64,000 nt of DNA. Source: Begonia masoniana (Eukaryota; Streptophyta; Magnoliopsida; Cucurbitales; Begoniaceae). The DNA is taken from NCBI GenBank assembly GCA_022432975.1, contig CM039502.1, positions 72,314,573 through 72,378,572 on the forward strand, given 5' to 3'. Within the stretch, counting starts at the first letter, position 1, and the number at the start of each line of letters is the position of its first letter. Under the pieces are notes generated by a model. That model searched no databases and was not told where the DNA came from. It saw nothing but the letters and a program-made list of their open reading frames with translations. Below, one piece after another: positions 36,383 through 48,117 of this stretch. A program made the translations under genes and the position numbers.

Positions 36383-36445
36383 GTAAGTATGTTTAAATGT
36401 TTTATTTAAATTTGATTTCTTAGGATTATTTGTCTAACTTTTATA
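36383..36445 (+). other. Possible short leader intron before gag
   Basis: Donor GTAAGTATG and acceptor TTTTATAG bracket 63 bp. The same layout as 7561-7624 in the gag-only relative. The gag ATG at 36459 follows 13 bases later. Confidence 0.35.
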
Positions 36446-36458
36446 GGAGTTATAGAAA

Positions 36459-39400
36459 ATGGTTCGAGGTAGAGAAACCAGAGACGATGCCTTAGATAGG
36501 CTGACCGATTTGCTGGACCGTCAGGCTCAGCATATGGACCGACAAGCGCAACAGATCGAGATCTTAGTGAACCGAGAAAACCAGAGATCCCGGGATATAG
36601 TTGTTTCGGACAACCACAGCATGGAGAGGTTTCAGAAGCTACGGCCTCCAATATTCAACGGACAATCTACAAACCCCTCTATTGCTGAGGAGTGGGTTCG
36701 AACGATGGAAGACATGTTGGCGTATGCCAAGGTGGACAATGCTGAGAAGGTCGCGTGCGTCACATTCCACCTGGCATTGGATGCTCGATCTTGGTGGGAT
36801 TCTGTTAAGGATACTATAGACGTGACATTGATGAGGTGGGAACGGTTTAAGACCGTGTTCTTTGATAAGTATTTCAGCCGTACAGTGAGGGCGGCAAAGA
36901 GAGCTGAGTTTACGCAACTGAAGCAGACCAGTACAGTTGCGGAGTATATCAGGAAGTTTGAAGCTTTATCGAGGTTTGCACTGCGCCTAGTCAGCGATAA
37001 TGAAGACAAGGTGCAACAATTTATGGACGGACTAAACAGGGAGATCCGGAAGAACATCATAGTATCGGGCATTTTAGATGTGCCCTACGAGGACATCACA
37101 ACGAGAGCGTTGGAGTTTGAGGCTGCGGAATTGACCTGCGTTAAGACTAGAGAGCCAGCTATAGGCTTCTTTCACGAGATCCAGCCTCAGGTACGGAATC
37201 GAGGCTGGCAACCCAGAGGACAGCCGCAACAGCAAAGAGGCGTTAAAAGACCACATGAAGGAGGAAATGATCAGGGCAAAGGGAAGCAGGTTCAGAGGGC
37301 TACTCAAAAGCCTATTTGTCCTAAATGCCAGAAGGAACATTTTGGCGAGTGTCGGATGGGTACCAACAGCTGTTATAGATGCGGAGAGGTCGGCCATTAT
37401 ATCATGAACTGCCCGTTATTGAACCGAAATCAGCCAGGCAGAAATCAACAGGGCAGAGATCAGCGAAGAGTTATGCTGAGGATTTTTGCATTTATTAAGC
37501 TTGGTGATATCGACAACGAGGCTCAGCCATCCGTCATAGCAGGTACTATTTTAGTCATGGGTGTACCAGTATTTTCTTTGGTAGACACGGGAGCTACGCA
37601 CTCATTCATTTCAACTGCTTGCATGGCTAGATTAGGGTTAGTGTCTGAGTTAGCAGAATATGAGTATAGAGTGATGCTGCCTTCGGGAGCTCTTATGCAG
37701 TCTGATCGTGTCTTCCAAGGCAACGTTGTCTCGGTAGGGATTAATACCCTTTATGCTTGCCTGACAGTTATGAGCATAGAGCGGTACGATCTAATTCTGG
37801 GGATGGATTGGCTTTCACATCATTTTGCCACCATTGACTATCGATCCGGGTTGGTAACTTTTCGGCCTCTGGATAAGGAAGAGTTCTCATATCAGGCATT
37901 AAATAGGTCAAGTGGGTCACCTATTTCTTATTCTATGAAGGTTCAATAGCAGTTTAAGGGCGAATGCTCTGTTTATCTGGCTACCGTGATTGATACTCGG
38001 TTGCTCAGCGAGGTAAAACTAGAGGACCTTCCGGTAGTTAGAGAATTCTCTGAGATCTTTCTCGATGATCTTCCCGGATTACCGCCGGATAGAGAGATTG
38101 AGTTTGTGATTGATGTGTATCCAGGCTCTGCGCCTGTGTCAAAGAATCCTTAAAGACTGGCACCTGCTGAACTAAAGGAGCTGAAGACTCAGTTAGAGGA
38201 GTTGTTAGACAAGGGGTTCATTCGACCCAATTTTTCTCCTTGGGGTGCGCCAGTCTTGTTTGTCAAAAAGAAGGACGGAACTCTCCGAATGTGCGTCGAT
38301 TATAGAGAGTTAAATAAGCTAACGGTGAAGAATAAGTATCCACTGCCCCGGATTGACGACCTGTTTGATCAACTGCAGGGTGCCCGAGTGTTTTCGAGGA
38401 TTGACCTACGCTCGGGTTACTATCAGTTGAAGGTCCGGAGGGAAGATGTACAGAAAACAGCCTTCCGAACGAGGTACGGGCATTATGAGTTTCTAGTTAT
38501 GTCTTTTGGACTCACGAATGCTCCTGCAGCATTTATGGACTTAATGAACCGCGTCTTCAAGGAATATTTGGACAAATTTGTGGTCGTGTTCATTGATGAC
38601 ATATTGATCTATTCGAAGACGAAAAAGGAACACGAAGGGCACCTACGGATAGTTTTGGAAGTTTTATAACGACGCCAGCTTTACCCAAAGTTCTCTACGT
38701 GCGAGTTTTGGCTGGACAGAATAAGCTTTCTCGTCCATATCATATCTCCGGAGGGAATTTCGGTAGATCCGACAAAGATTGAGGTTGTCAGGGATTGGCC
38801 ACAGCCTAAGAACGTGCGAGAGGTACGTGGATTTCTCGGATTGGCAGGATACTACAAGAAGTTCATTGAGAGATTTTCAAAGATAGCAGTCCCTCTATCC
38901 CGATTGACGAGAAAGAATGAAAAGTTTGTATGGTCAACTGCATGTGAAAGAAGCTTCAATGAGCTGAAACAAAGACTGACTACAGCACCAGTGTTGACAT
39001 TGCCTGTTGAAGGCGATAAGTTCAGTATATACTGAGATGCTTCAAAGATTGGACTTGGGTGTGTGTTGATGCAGGAGGGCAGGGTCATTGCTTATGCTTC
39101 TAAGCAGTTGAAGCCGTAAGAGCAAAATTATCCGACACACGACCTTGAGCTTGCAGCGGTTGTCTTTGCTTTAAAAATCTGGAGACACTATCTGTATGGA
39201 CAGTAGTGTGAGGTGTTCTCTGATCACAGAAGCTTAAAGTACTTGTTTACGCGGAAAGAACTTAATATGCGAGGAAGGTGGTTGGAGTTCGTTAAAGATT
39301 ATGACTTCGAAATTAAATACCACCCGGGGAAGGCAAATAAAGTCGCTGATGCTTTGAGCAGGATGCCTACTACAAGTCAGCCTTCGCTTGCAGCGATGTC

Positions 39401-40919
39401 TGTGACGTTGAGGTCTGAGATTGAGAAGTTTGATGTGGAGATTGTGGCAGAGTTGTCCAGCATGTTCACCAACATTTCTCTTAGACCGACGATTTTGGAC
39501 AGAATACGAGAAGCTCAACAGAATGATTTGGAGTGTGAAAAGCATCGAATGAGCATGACATCTGAAGGTTCGTCTGATTTCAACCTGACAGATGAAGGAG
39601 TATTGAAATTTAAGCACAGGTGGTACGTGCCTAGCGATGATGAACTGAAGAGAGAGATCTTAACCGAGGCACACTCCTTAGCATACTCAGTGCATCCGGG
39701 GAGCACAAAAATGTACAGAGACCTGAGACAACATTTTTGGTGGCCGAACATGAAGAGAGAGATTGCCAGGTATGTGGAAACCTGTCTGGTTTGCCAACAG
39801 GTTAAGGCAGAACACCAACGGCCAGCTGGAACCTTACAACCACTGCCGATTCCGAAGTGGAAATGGGAGCAAATCTCTATGGATTTCATTGTTGGACTCT
39901 CAAAAACGACAAAAGGGTACAATGGCATCTGGGTAATTGTGGATCGTTTGACAAAGACAACCCACTTTCTATCAGTGAAGATGACCTATTCTATGGATCA
40001 GCTCGCCGAGCTGTATGTGCAGGAGATCGTCAGGTTACACGGAGTGCCTATTTCGATTGTCTCCGATAGAGATGCTAGGTTTACTTCAAAGTTCTTGAAG
40101 AGTTTACATAAGGCCATGGGAACTCAGTTGAATTTTAGCATGGCGTTCCATCCTCAGACTGATGGACAGACAGAAAGAACAAATCAGATTCTTGAGGATA
40201 TGCTTATGGCTTGCGTGCTGGAGTTTCAGGGCTCGTGGAGCCGATATTTGCCCTTGATTGAGTTCTCGTATAACAACAACTTCCAGGCTACGATTGGCAT
40301 GGCTCTGTACGAAGCATTGTATGGTCGAAAGTGTAGGTCTCCGTTATACTGGCATGAGGTCGGCGAGGCTAGTATAATTGGCACAGATATTTTGCAGCAA
40401 ACAGCGGAGAAGATCGCTGTTATCAGACAACGTATGGAGATAGGACAGAGCCGCCAAAGGAGTTATGTTGACACTAGACGGAGGGAATTGCAATTCAAGG
40501 AGGGTGACAAAGTATATTTAAAAATTTCCCCGTTTAAGGGCGTTATGCGGTTCGAAAGAAGAGGCAAGTTGAACCCTCGATATGTGGGGCCTTTTCCTAT
40601 TTTAAAGAGAATCGGGACTTTGGCGTACAGGTTACAGCTCCTAGCATCTATGGAAGGTATTCACGATGTATTTCACGTGTCCATGCTTAGAAAATGGGTG
40701 CGTGATCCGTCACACGTCATAAAGACAAGGGAGATCGAGGTGCAACCAACACTGACCTATGTGGAGAGGCCAGTGCGGATTCTAGAGACTTCTATAAAGG
40801 TGTTGCGCAATAAGGAAATCCCTCTGGTAAAATTTTTATGGCGGAATCATGATGTCGAGGAGGCTACTTGGGAGAGGCAGCAGGATATCATGTCGAAGTA
40901 TCCTGAACTGTTTGTATAG
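36459..40919 (+). pseudogene. Tekay-like gag-pol polyprotein, one frame with six nonsense codons
   Basis: From ATG 36459 to TAG 40917-40919 a single frame of 1487 codons is kept with no frameshift. Gag core FDKYFSRTVRAAKRAEF; zinc knuckle CYRCGEVGHYIMNC (about codon 304); protease DTGATHSFIS (about 375); [22 protein letters not shown] and [11 protein letters not shown]; RNase H FSIY*DASKIG; integrase [36 protein letters not shown] and [14 protein letters not shown]; a C-terminal chromodomain-like end [15 protein letters not shown] and VEEATWE that could steer integration to modified histones. In-frame stops lie at 37947, 38151, 38667, 39033, 39117 and 39204. Several are one C-to-T step from Gln codons. 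With these stops no full polyprotein is expected. Confidence 0.95.
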
Positions 40920-40946
40920 CCAAATTTTGAGGATAAAATTTTAATT

Positions 40947-40959
40947 AAGGTGGATGGAA
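40947..40959 (+). other. Polypurine tract of the Tekay-like element
   Basis: AAGGTGGATGGAA directly before the 3' LTR. Confidence 0.85.
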
Positions 40960-43143
40960 TGTAACACCCGGTTTTACGGGATTTTATAATTCCATTAAAT
41001 AATGGCATTTTTGTAAATATGTCAGATTAAGTCCGTTTTGCGAACAAAAAAGTTTTATTGGAACCTAAATAATAAATTGGAATATGGTAAAATAAGGAAA
41101 TTTGGAGAAAAGGAATAGTTAGTCAAATAGCGAGAAAGGTGGAGAAACAAATAGAAATCAAATGGAGGGATAAATAAGTAATTTGCCAAGCAAAATTTTA
41201 TTAAAAATCACAAAATCCTTCCTTCCTCAGCACTTTAACGAAACTTTCATTTTCTCTCCTTTCCTCTTGGCGATTCGTTCTTCGATCTTCGAAGTTTCTT
41301 CACGTTTTCTCCTCCAAACCCGACTCTAAATATGAATCTATAGTTTTAGAGCTTTAGATTTCAATTTCTAGGGTTATACGGATTAGATTTTCGTTAGGGT
41401 TTTGTTAGAAATGTGAAATAGGGTTTGAGATCGATAGAGTTGCCGTCATTATGGCTCAAATGGACGTATTTATGGTCGTTGGTGCGAATGAGTTGAATTA
41501 ATGAAGGTTGTTGTGAATTGCCTTAGATGAACAATGCTCGTGAACGGAGCTTGAGTTGCAACGGACACGAGGTAAGTCTCTGTGACTCGTTTGGTCGATT
41601 GGCCTACACCATAAGACTATGTCGATCGAGGGATTGGAGATGCTTGCTGTGTTGGGTAATTAGGTTGGGTAGTTAGTTTAGTTAGATTGTTGAATGTATA
41701 AGTTTATTGGTTGTTGCGCTTTGTTTTCGTTATGTCATTGCACACATGCACGCATCATGGTTTTATAAAAAGCATGAAAAATGAATTTATATGCATGTTT
41801 TTACAAAACGAAAAGGAATAACGAAAAGGTAAATGAATGTAATGATGGTCACGTCGGTGGCGGTGGTTCAGACATGGCTATCGGATGAAGCATGTTTTTC
41901 CTCCAGTTAGATACGAGGGGCTATCCAATCGCCGGATGTGCCGCTCCTATCTAGCGAAATTGAAGCCCCGGTGACATAAAATGAAATGAAATGAATAGCG
42001 AAAAGGTAGGAAGTATTATTTATGAACTGTACATGTATAGCATTTACGTAGACTTACTGAGCCTCTAGCTCACATTTTATTTCTATGGTGTAGGTGACTT
42101 CGATATAGGTGAGGACGACGTTCTTCCGCCCGATGTCTAAGCAGGTTGAAGAAGAATGCTTGCGGGAGTGTCCTGGCGCAGTCGGTGCTTATTTTGACCC
42201 GTGGGGACGTAAGTATGTGTTTTGGAAAATTGATGGATAGAAAGATAGGAAAACGGTATAGTTAAACATTTTAGGATACTTGGATCTGGATAGATATTAT
42301 ATAGTGTTTTTGGAAGATTGATAGTATTTTGTAGTGTTTGATAATTTGTATAGTTAGAAACATGTTGAATATGAATTTTGGATAGTTCGTGAACATATAT
42401 GTATATAATGTTCATTTTGATGTTTCTGGAAATGGAGAATGTTATTTTGAAGTTTTTTTTGGAAGTTCTGAGTGAATGGTGTGTAAGTACAGGGGGAAAT
42501 TGTAGGGGTTTCGATTAAGTGTTCGGTAGATTCTGTCGTTTTGTGATCGGCAGAAGTCTGTATAAGTGTTTGGTCAAAGTCAACCGACAAATGTGTTTGG
42601 TTTCTGTTGACCGGTGGATGCTGGGTGAATAAGTCATCTGGCTGACGTCAACGGTGGATGTTGAGTGTTATGGATTGGTGGATGCTGGGTGAATAAGTCA
42701 TCCGGCTGACGTCACCGGTGGATGTTGAGTGTTACTGTTCACCGGTAGATATGTTTTGTGAGTAATCGGTGGATGTGTTTTGTGAGTGACCGGTGGATAT
42801 GTTTTGTAAGTAATCGGTGGATGTGTTTTGTGAGTGATCGGTGGATGTGTTTTGTGAGTTATCGGTGGATGTGTTTTGTGAGTGAGCGGTGAATGTAGCT
42901 TAGCAGAAGTGAGCGGCGGATGTGAATAGGAAAAATTTTGGGCTTGGGCCCTTTTTGCCCTCTGTTCTGCTGGGCCGATTCCTCTTCTGTTTTAATGGTT
43001 TTATTTAATTGATTTTTAAATATGTTTCAACAATTTATACTTTGACTTATCAATTTAACGAAAGGGTTTACTAGAAAGTTATAAAAAAAATAATAATAAA
43101 TAAATAATACAAAAAATAAGGGTACCATATTAGGGTCGTTACA
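40960..43143 (+). repeat. 3' LTR of the Tekay-like element
   Basis: TGTAACACCCGG to GGGTCGTTACA, 2184 bp. It has an extra tandem unit of roughly 70 bp (GGTGGATGCTGGGTGAATAA occurs twice, about 42602 and 42675) and more CGGTGGATGTG units than the 5' LTR, which accounts for the length difference. Confidence 0.95.
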
Positions 43144-43176
43144 AGGGTCCTCCATCACTTGTACCACTTGGGCTAC

Positions 43177-43335
43177 TAGCTCAAGTGGTACAAGTGATGG
43201 GGGACCCTTAACCATAAGCCCTGGAGATCCTGAGTTCAAATCACTTAGGAGACATAAAACTCATACCCCAGGGATTGAGAAGTTCATGAGTTTGGGCTTA
43301 GCCGATGGCGGTGCATCCGTGGGCCGGGTCCTTAC
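43177..43335 (+). mobile_element. SINE B (tRNA-derived)
   Basis: Box A-like TAGCTCAAGTGGTACAAG at 43177 and box B-like GAGTTCAAATCAC near 43231. It ends GGGTCCTTAC followed by a short A run. It is head to head with SINE A, so the pair can fold into a long hairpin. Confidence 0.8.
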
Positions 43336-43364
43336 AAAAAAGGCGTCTTTTTTTGTAAGGACCC

Positions 43365-44577
43365 TGTAACGACCCCTATTCCCAGCAAGATATTGTCCGC
43401 TCTGGGGATTGGGTCGTAGCACAATATCCTCCCCTCACGACTTTGTTTGGCGAGAACTTCCCGGAAGGTCACCCAACCTATGATTGCTCTCGCCGAAGCA
43501 CTTTTAACTTCGAAATTCTTATGGGATCCGTTGCCCATTGTGCTCCAAAATGCGTCTTACTATATTGGGAGGGATCTCTTACATATGTTTCATTTCCATG
43601 TACTTCCCCAAGCGATGTGGGATTGTGACAGCCCTCTCTTTACGACCCGGGATTCGCCTACACTCGGCTTAGGTCCCGAGGTTTGCCCCGCAACCGAGGT
43701 TTGCTCCGCAAGTCGTACACATACGTTCACATTCGGGTCATCACAATCACCCCCCCTCGGGGACCCAACGTCCTCGTTGGCCACATTTTTGGTTGGGTAC
43801 AGACTCTGATACCATTTGTAACGACCCCTATTCCCAGCAAGATATTGTCCGCTCTGGAGATTGGGCCGTAGCACAATATCCTCCCCTCACGGCTTTGTTT
43901 GGCGAAAACTTCCCAGAAGGTCACCCAACCTAGGATTGCTCTCGTCGAAGCACTTTTAACTTCGGAGTTCTTATGGATCCGTTGCCAATTGTTGCCTCCA
44001 AAACGCGTCTTACTATCTTGGGAGGGATCTCTTACATATGTTTCATTTCCATGTACTTCCCCAAGCGATGTGGGATTGTGACATTGCTCCGCAGTCGTAC
44101 CACATACGTTCACATTCGGGTCATCACAATCACCCCCCCTCGGGGACCCAACGTCCTCGTTGGCCACATTTTGGTTGGGTACAGACTCTGTACCATTTGT
44201 AACGACCCTATTCCCAGCAAGATATTGTCCGCTCTGGAGATTGGGCCGTAGCACAATATCCTCCCCTCACGGCTTTGTTTGGCGAAAACTTCCCAGAAGG
44301 TCACCCAACCTAGGATTGCTCTCGTCGAAGCACTTTTAACTTCGGAGTTCTTATGGGATCCGTTGCCAATTGTGCTCCAAAACGCGTCTTACTATCTTGG
44401 GAGGGATCTCTTACATATGTTTCATTTCCATGTACTTCCCCAAGCGATGTGGGATTGTGACAGCCCCCTCTTTACGACCCGGGATTCGCCTACACTCGGC
44501 TTAGGTCCCGAGGTTTGCCCCGCAACCAGAGGTTTGCCCCGCAGTCATACACATACGTTCACATTCGGGTCATCACA
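43365..44577 (-). mobile_element. Cassandra TRIM with three LTRs carrying 5S rRNA-like sequence
   Basis: Minus-strand order: LTR (44577-44198, 380 bp), internal 44197-44129, LTR (44128-43817, 312 bp with an internal deletion), internal 43816-43746, LTR (43745-43365, 381 bp). LTRs start TGTGATGACCCG and end GGGTCGTTACA. Each internal part starts with a primer site (TGGTATCAGAG; one copy has lost a base) and ends in a G-rich tract. Flanks are GACCC (43360-43364) and GACCC (44578-44582). Cassandra elements are known to be non-coding miniature retrotransposons with a 5S RNA-like pol III promoter in the LTR, which fits here. ORFs across it are spurious. Confidence 0.92.
43450..43536 (-). promoter_or_regulatory. 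5S rRNA-like segment in a Cassandra LTR
   Basis: The minus strand reads GGATCCCATAAGAATTTCGA, then AAGTGCTTCGGCGAGAGCAA, then GGTTGGGTGACCTTCCGGGA, matching the middle and 3' half of plant 5S rRNA including box A and box C regions. Equivalent segments lie at about 43902-43987 and 44282-44369. Not a functional 5S gene. Confidence 0.9.
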
Positions 44578-44624
44578 GACCCGGCCCGCAGACGCACCGC
44601 CATCAACCAAGCCCAAACTCATAA

Positions 44625-44784
44625 TAGCTCAAGTGGTACAAGTGATGGGGGGACCCTTGACCATAAGCCATGAAGGTCCTGGGTTCAAATCACTTGGGAG
44701 GCATAAAACTCATACCCCAGGGATGGAGAAGTTCATGAGTTTGGGCTTGGTCGATGGCGGTGCGTCCGCGGGCCGGGTCCTTAC
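44625..44784 (+). mobile_element. SINE E (tRNA-derived)
   Basis: TAGCTCAAGTGGTACAAG box A-like start, GGGTTCAAATCAC box B near 44691, end GGGTCCTTAC at 44784. Head to head with fragment D. Confidence 0.8.
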
Positions 44785-45481
44785 AATTTTACTCCCACCC
44801 TATTATCAAGTTTCAACCTGTATTGTTGATCTCTTCTTCTTCATAGACTATTGTTCTTCTTGTTTCAAAAAGTAAAAACAAAAAAAATTAAAAGTTTCAA
44901 CAATGGTCCAAAAAAATTTTTCAAAATCAATTTTTTACTGAAACAATCTTAAGTTTGTGAAAAGACGACAACTCAATTCTTGTTCTGCTTAATATCAATT
45001 GTTCAAATATTCAATCGTTGATTTTACTTATGCAAGTTTTGAATTTCTGGTGGGAGACGAGTTTCAAGTCAATTTTTTGTGGATACCTTATAGATTCAGT
45101 GTATCATTATTCATATCGATTTGAAATCTTCTTTTGTTTGCCTCTAGAATGTTCAATTGTTGATCGAATTCACTCTTGAAGGTTTGAGCTTTATTGCTTT
45201 TAAAGTTGATTCAATCTTGTTTATTACTTGTTGAATATTTTTTCTTGATTGAGTTTTACATAAAGAACCAAATGAGAAGATTGAATGGTAAAAGGCAATA
45301 GAGTTAGCGTATTATAGAAAAAGTCTTCTCTTTGAGCGAAACACGAGTGAAGTGACATCCATCAAGTGCAAACACATGAGGGAGAGATAAAAACCATCAA
45401 GTTAATTATTTTTTTCTTACTTCTAACAATTTCGTGTGTTTTTCTTATCGTGGTCAAAAATCATGAGTGGGGAGCAACACA

Positions 45482-46372
45482 AAGTGTATCTAAAGTTGTT
45501 CATGACAGTTATGCAAGACCAATTCAAGGCTCTAACAATGAGGATGGAACGATTGCAATGCACGTCGAAGGAAGAATTTTGATGGAGAATTCGAAGAAGA
45601 TAGTGAATATTATCTAAGGAAAAGGAATGAAAGGATGTACCGGGAGGACAACAATCTAAGAAATATTAAGGTAATTATACCTCCTTTCCAGGAAATGAAC
45701 GATCTTGAGGCATATTTGGAATGAGAAAGAAAGATGGATGTAACGTTTCAATGTCAAAACTACACGGAGGATAAATAGCTTAAGTTGATTACAATGGAGT
45801 TCTAGGATTACGCTAGCATTTGGTGAGATCAACTAATAAAGAACCGAAGGAGGTACGAAGAATCAAAAATTCGTACATGGGAGGACATGAAGGTGCACAT
45901 GAAAAAAAGATTTGTTCCATCACACTATTATAGAGACTTGTGTCGAAAACTCCAAAATTTCACTCAATGTTATAAAAGCATGGAGGAATATTATAAAGAG
46001 ATGAAAATAGCCCTGATAAGGGCTATGCATGATTAATTGGAGAGTTAAATCAAGAAATCACAAACATAGTGCACCTAGAACACTATGTTGACATGGAGGA
46101 GTTACTTCACAAATCAATCAACATTGAATGGCAACTAAAAGCATAAATGAATTCTAAGATGGGAACAACTTTGAATTCATCATGGAAATCGAATTGGAAG
46201 GAAGAAAAGCCAAAAAAGAAGGAGAAATACAAAAGTAAAACCGCGACTACCAATGTTTTTCCACAAAAAAGTCGAGACCGAAACTCCTACAACAACTAGA
46301 ACCCGTGAAATTAAGTGTTTTCGATGCCAAGAGTTCAAACATATCGTTTTAAAATTGTCTGAATAAAAGAGC
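45482..46372 (+). pseudogene. Gag remnant of the degenerate chromovirus
   Basis: Fragments in shifting frames: QFKALTMRMERLQ, YLRKRNERMY, the core WEDMKVHMKKRFVPSHYYRD then KSMEEYYKEMKIALIRA, and a damaged zinc knuckle beginning CFRCQEF near 46318. Many stops and frameshifts. The leader 44785-45481 has no recognisable gene. Confidence 0.75.
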
Positions 46373-46373
46373 A

Positions 46374-48117
46374 ATGATTTTATTGGATAATGGCGATGTG
46401 AAAAGTGCAAGTTCAAGTGACAGTGAGATTCCACCACTAGAGGATTATAGTGATGTGGATGTAGAGGAACCGATGAAAGACAAGTTATTAGTCACGAGGC
46501 GAGCATTAAATATACAACTTAAGGAGGATGGCGATAAGACACAATGTGAACACATATTTCATACTAGATGTCATGGAAATAATAAGGTATGTATTTTGAT
46601 CATTGATAGCGGGAGTGCACTAATGTGGCAAACACGTTATTAGTACAAAATTTGAACTTGAAAACCGATAAACATCTTAAGCCTTACAAGTTAGTGGTGA
46701 ACTCGAAGTGACTAAACAAGTAGATGTTACATTATCAATCAGAAGGTACAAAAAAAAAATTCTATGAGATGTAGTGCCGATGCAAGCTACACATACTTTT
46801 AGGTAGACCTTGACAATTCAATAGAAAAATCAAGCACAATGGATCTAAGAATGAGTACTCTTTCGACCAAGATGGAATGATGGTGGTTCTAACACCGTCG
46901 AAGTCATGAGAAGTTAGTGAAGACCAAGAGAAAATTGCAAAAGAGTTCCCAAAGATTAGGGCAGAAACAGAAAAAGAAAGTGGTGAAAAGAAATTAGTTG
47001 AAAAAAAGGCTAAAAAAGAGGGAGAAAAAAATTAGTTGAAAATAATTGAAAGAAATGAGAAAAAAAAAAGTGGAATGATAAGGAAAAGTGAGGTGATTTT
47101 ATTTCTATATAAAGATAGTTATTTTTCATCTAATAAGCTAACAATTTCTCTTCCAAGTGTTGTGTCTCCTCTTTTCCAGGAAAATAAACATGTAAGTTCC
47201 AAGGAGTTTCGAAGAGAAATTCCTACGTCGAGAGAGATTGAGAAGCAAAAAGATCTCGTACCAAGTGCATCAATTCCAAGTCGACCGGAAACATCAAATA
47301 GATTTGAGTGGTTAGTAAAACCATTTGATTTATATATTGCACCTATTACTTATATAAGTTTGATAGTAATATGTTGAAATATTTTATTAGCAAAGTTGTC
47401 ATTGTTCACTTTGCACACAACTTGATTTATGACAAAGAGTTGGATACACATTTTGAGAACTTAAAATTGGATTTTAACATTTTAAAAGATGTTAATTCTA
47501 TTAGATATTATTCAACGTTTAACATTATTGATGATTTTTATCCGTTAAATATTTCAACTTTGTTTACTAATAAGTTTGTTATTGTACATGGAAGGAAAAA
47601 TGATGAAGTTGTTAGGAAATTTCATGTAATGGTAAGATTTATTTTTGAATGTGGAGAATGAGTTTGGCTACATGTACGAAAAAAATGATTTTCCAACCAA
47701 CTGAAGAACTAGTTGCAACCGCGAGGAGATGGATCTTTCCAAGTCCTAGAGCACATAAACGACAATGCCTGCAAGATCGATTTATTGAGTGAATATGGTA
47801 ATGTAAGTGCATCTTTTAATGTTACTAACTTGTCTTTATATGATACAAGAGATTCGAGGACAAATATTTTCTTGGAGGGAGTGAATGATGGGAATCAAGG
47901 AGCAATCAAACCCAAGTCCAAGTCCAAGAGCAAAGATCCTTGTCAAGATATTGGAGTCCCAATTACTAGATCGAGAACCAAGAATATGCGTGAACCCTTG
48001 CATGGATTGGTATTAGAGATTCAAGAGAAAGAATCTTCCCAACATGATTCAAAGTTACTAAATTTATTAAGTACTGAAGAGAATGCCACAGAAAGAAGAT
48101 ATGTCAAAGATTCGTGA
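46374..48117 (+). pseudogene. Pol remnant of the degenerate chromovirus, internally deleted
   Basis: Protease region with DKLLVTRRALNIQLKEDG and CILIIDSGSA (46374-46643); RT entry with IPTSREIEKQKDLVPSASIP (about 47210-47275); a short RT piece in which the expected YFDD-type box reads HFAH (about 47410); then directly the integrase C-terminus (PRGDGSFQVLEHINDNACKI, SASFNVTNLSLYD) ending at 48117 inside the 3' LTR. Most of RT, all RNase H and the integrase core are gone. The tail VPITRSRTKN resembles the C-terminal tail of chromoviruses lacking a canonical chromodomain (family memory, not searched). Confidence 0.75.

Larger units (their letters stand above)
34188..43143 (+). mobile_element. 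Complete Tekay/Del-like Ty3/gypsy chromovirus with nonsense-riddled gag-pol
   Basis: 5' LTR 34188-36295, primer site 36300-36312, gag-pol 36459-40919, polypurine tract about 40947-40959, 3' LTR 40960-43143. The flanks AGGGT (34183-34187) and AGGGT (43144-43148) form a perfect TSD. The LTRs are very similar, so it is fairly young compared with its surroundings. It inserted into SINE A. Confidence 0.95.
34067..43175 (-). mobile_element. SINE A (tRNA-derived), split by the Tekay-like element
   Basis: Segments 34067-34187 and 43149-43175. On the minus strand it reads TAGCCCAAGTGGTACAAG (box A-like) and GGGTTCAAATCAC (box B), which are pol III internal promoter elements of tRNA type, and ends CGTGTCCTTAC. 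It lies head to head with SINE B. The Tekay-like element sits between its two parts with TSD AGGGT. Confidence 0.75.
43355..44622 (-). mobile_element. SINE D fragment, split by Cassandra
   Basis: GTAAGGACCC at 43355-43364 and its continuation at 44583-44622 (the minus-strand 3' end of the same SINE). The Cassandra element lies between with TSD GACCC. The 5' half of this SINE is missing. Confidence 0.7.

Noticed and set aside
43177..43250. Possible tRNA gene (box A and box B words)
   Set aside because: No cloverleaf can be drawn with a proper acceptor stem. The repeated copies with a common 3' tail identify a SINE.
43450..44369. Cluster of 5S rRNA genes
   Set aside because: Each 5S-like segment is partial and diverged, lies inside a Cassandra LTR with a primer site next to it, and the array shares a single TSD.
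43332..44875. Overlapping ORFs on both strands across the 5S-like repeats
   Set aside because: They lie in Cassandra LTRs and SINEs, which are non-coding elements.
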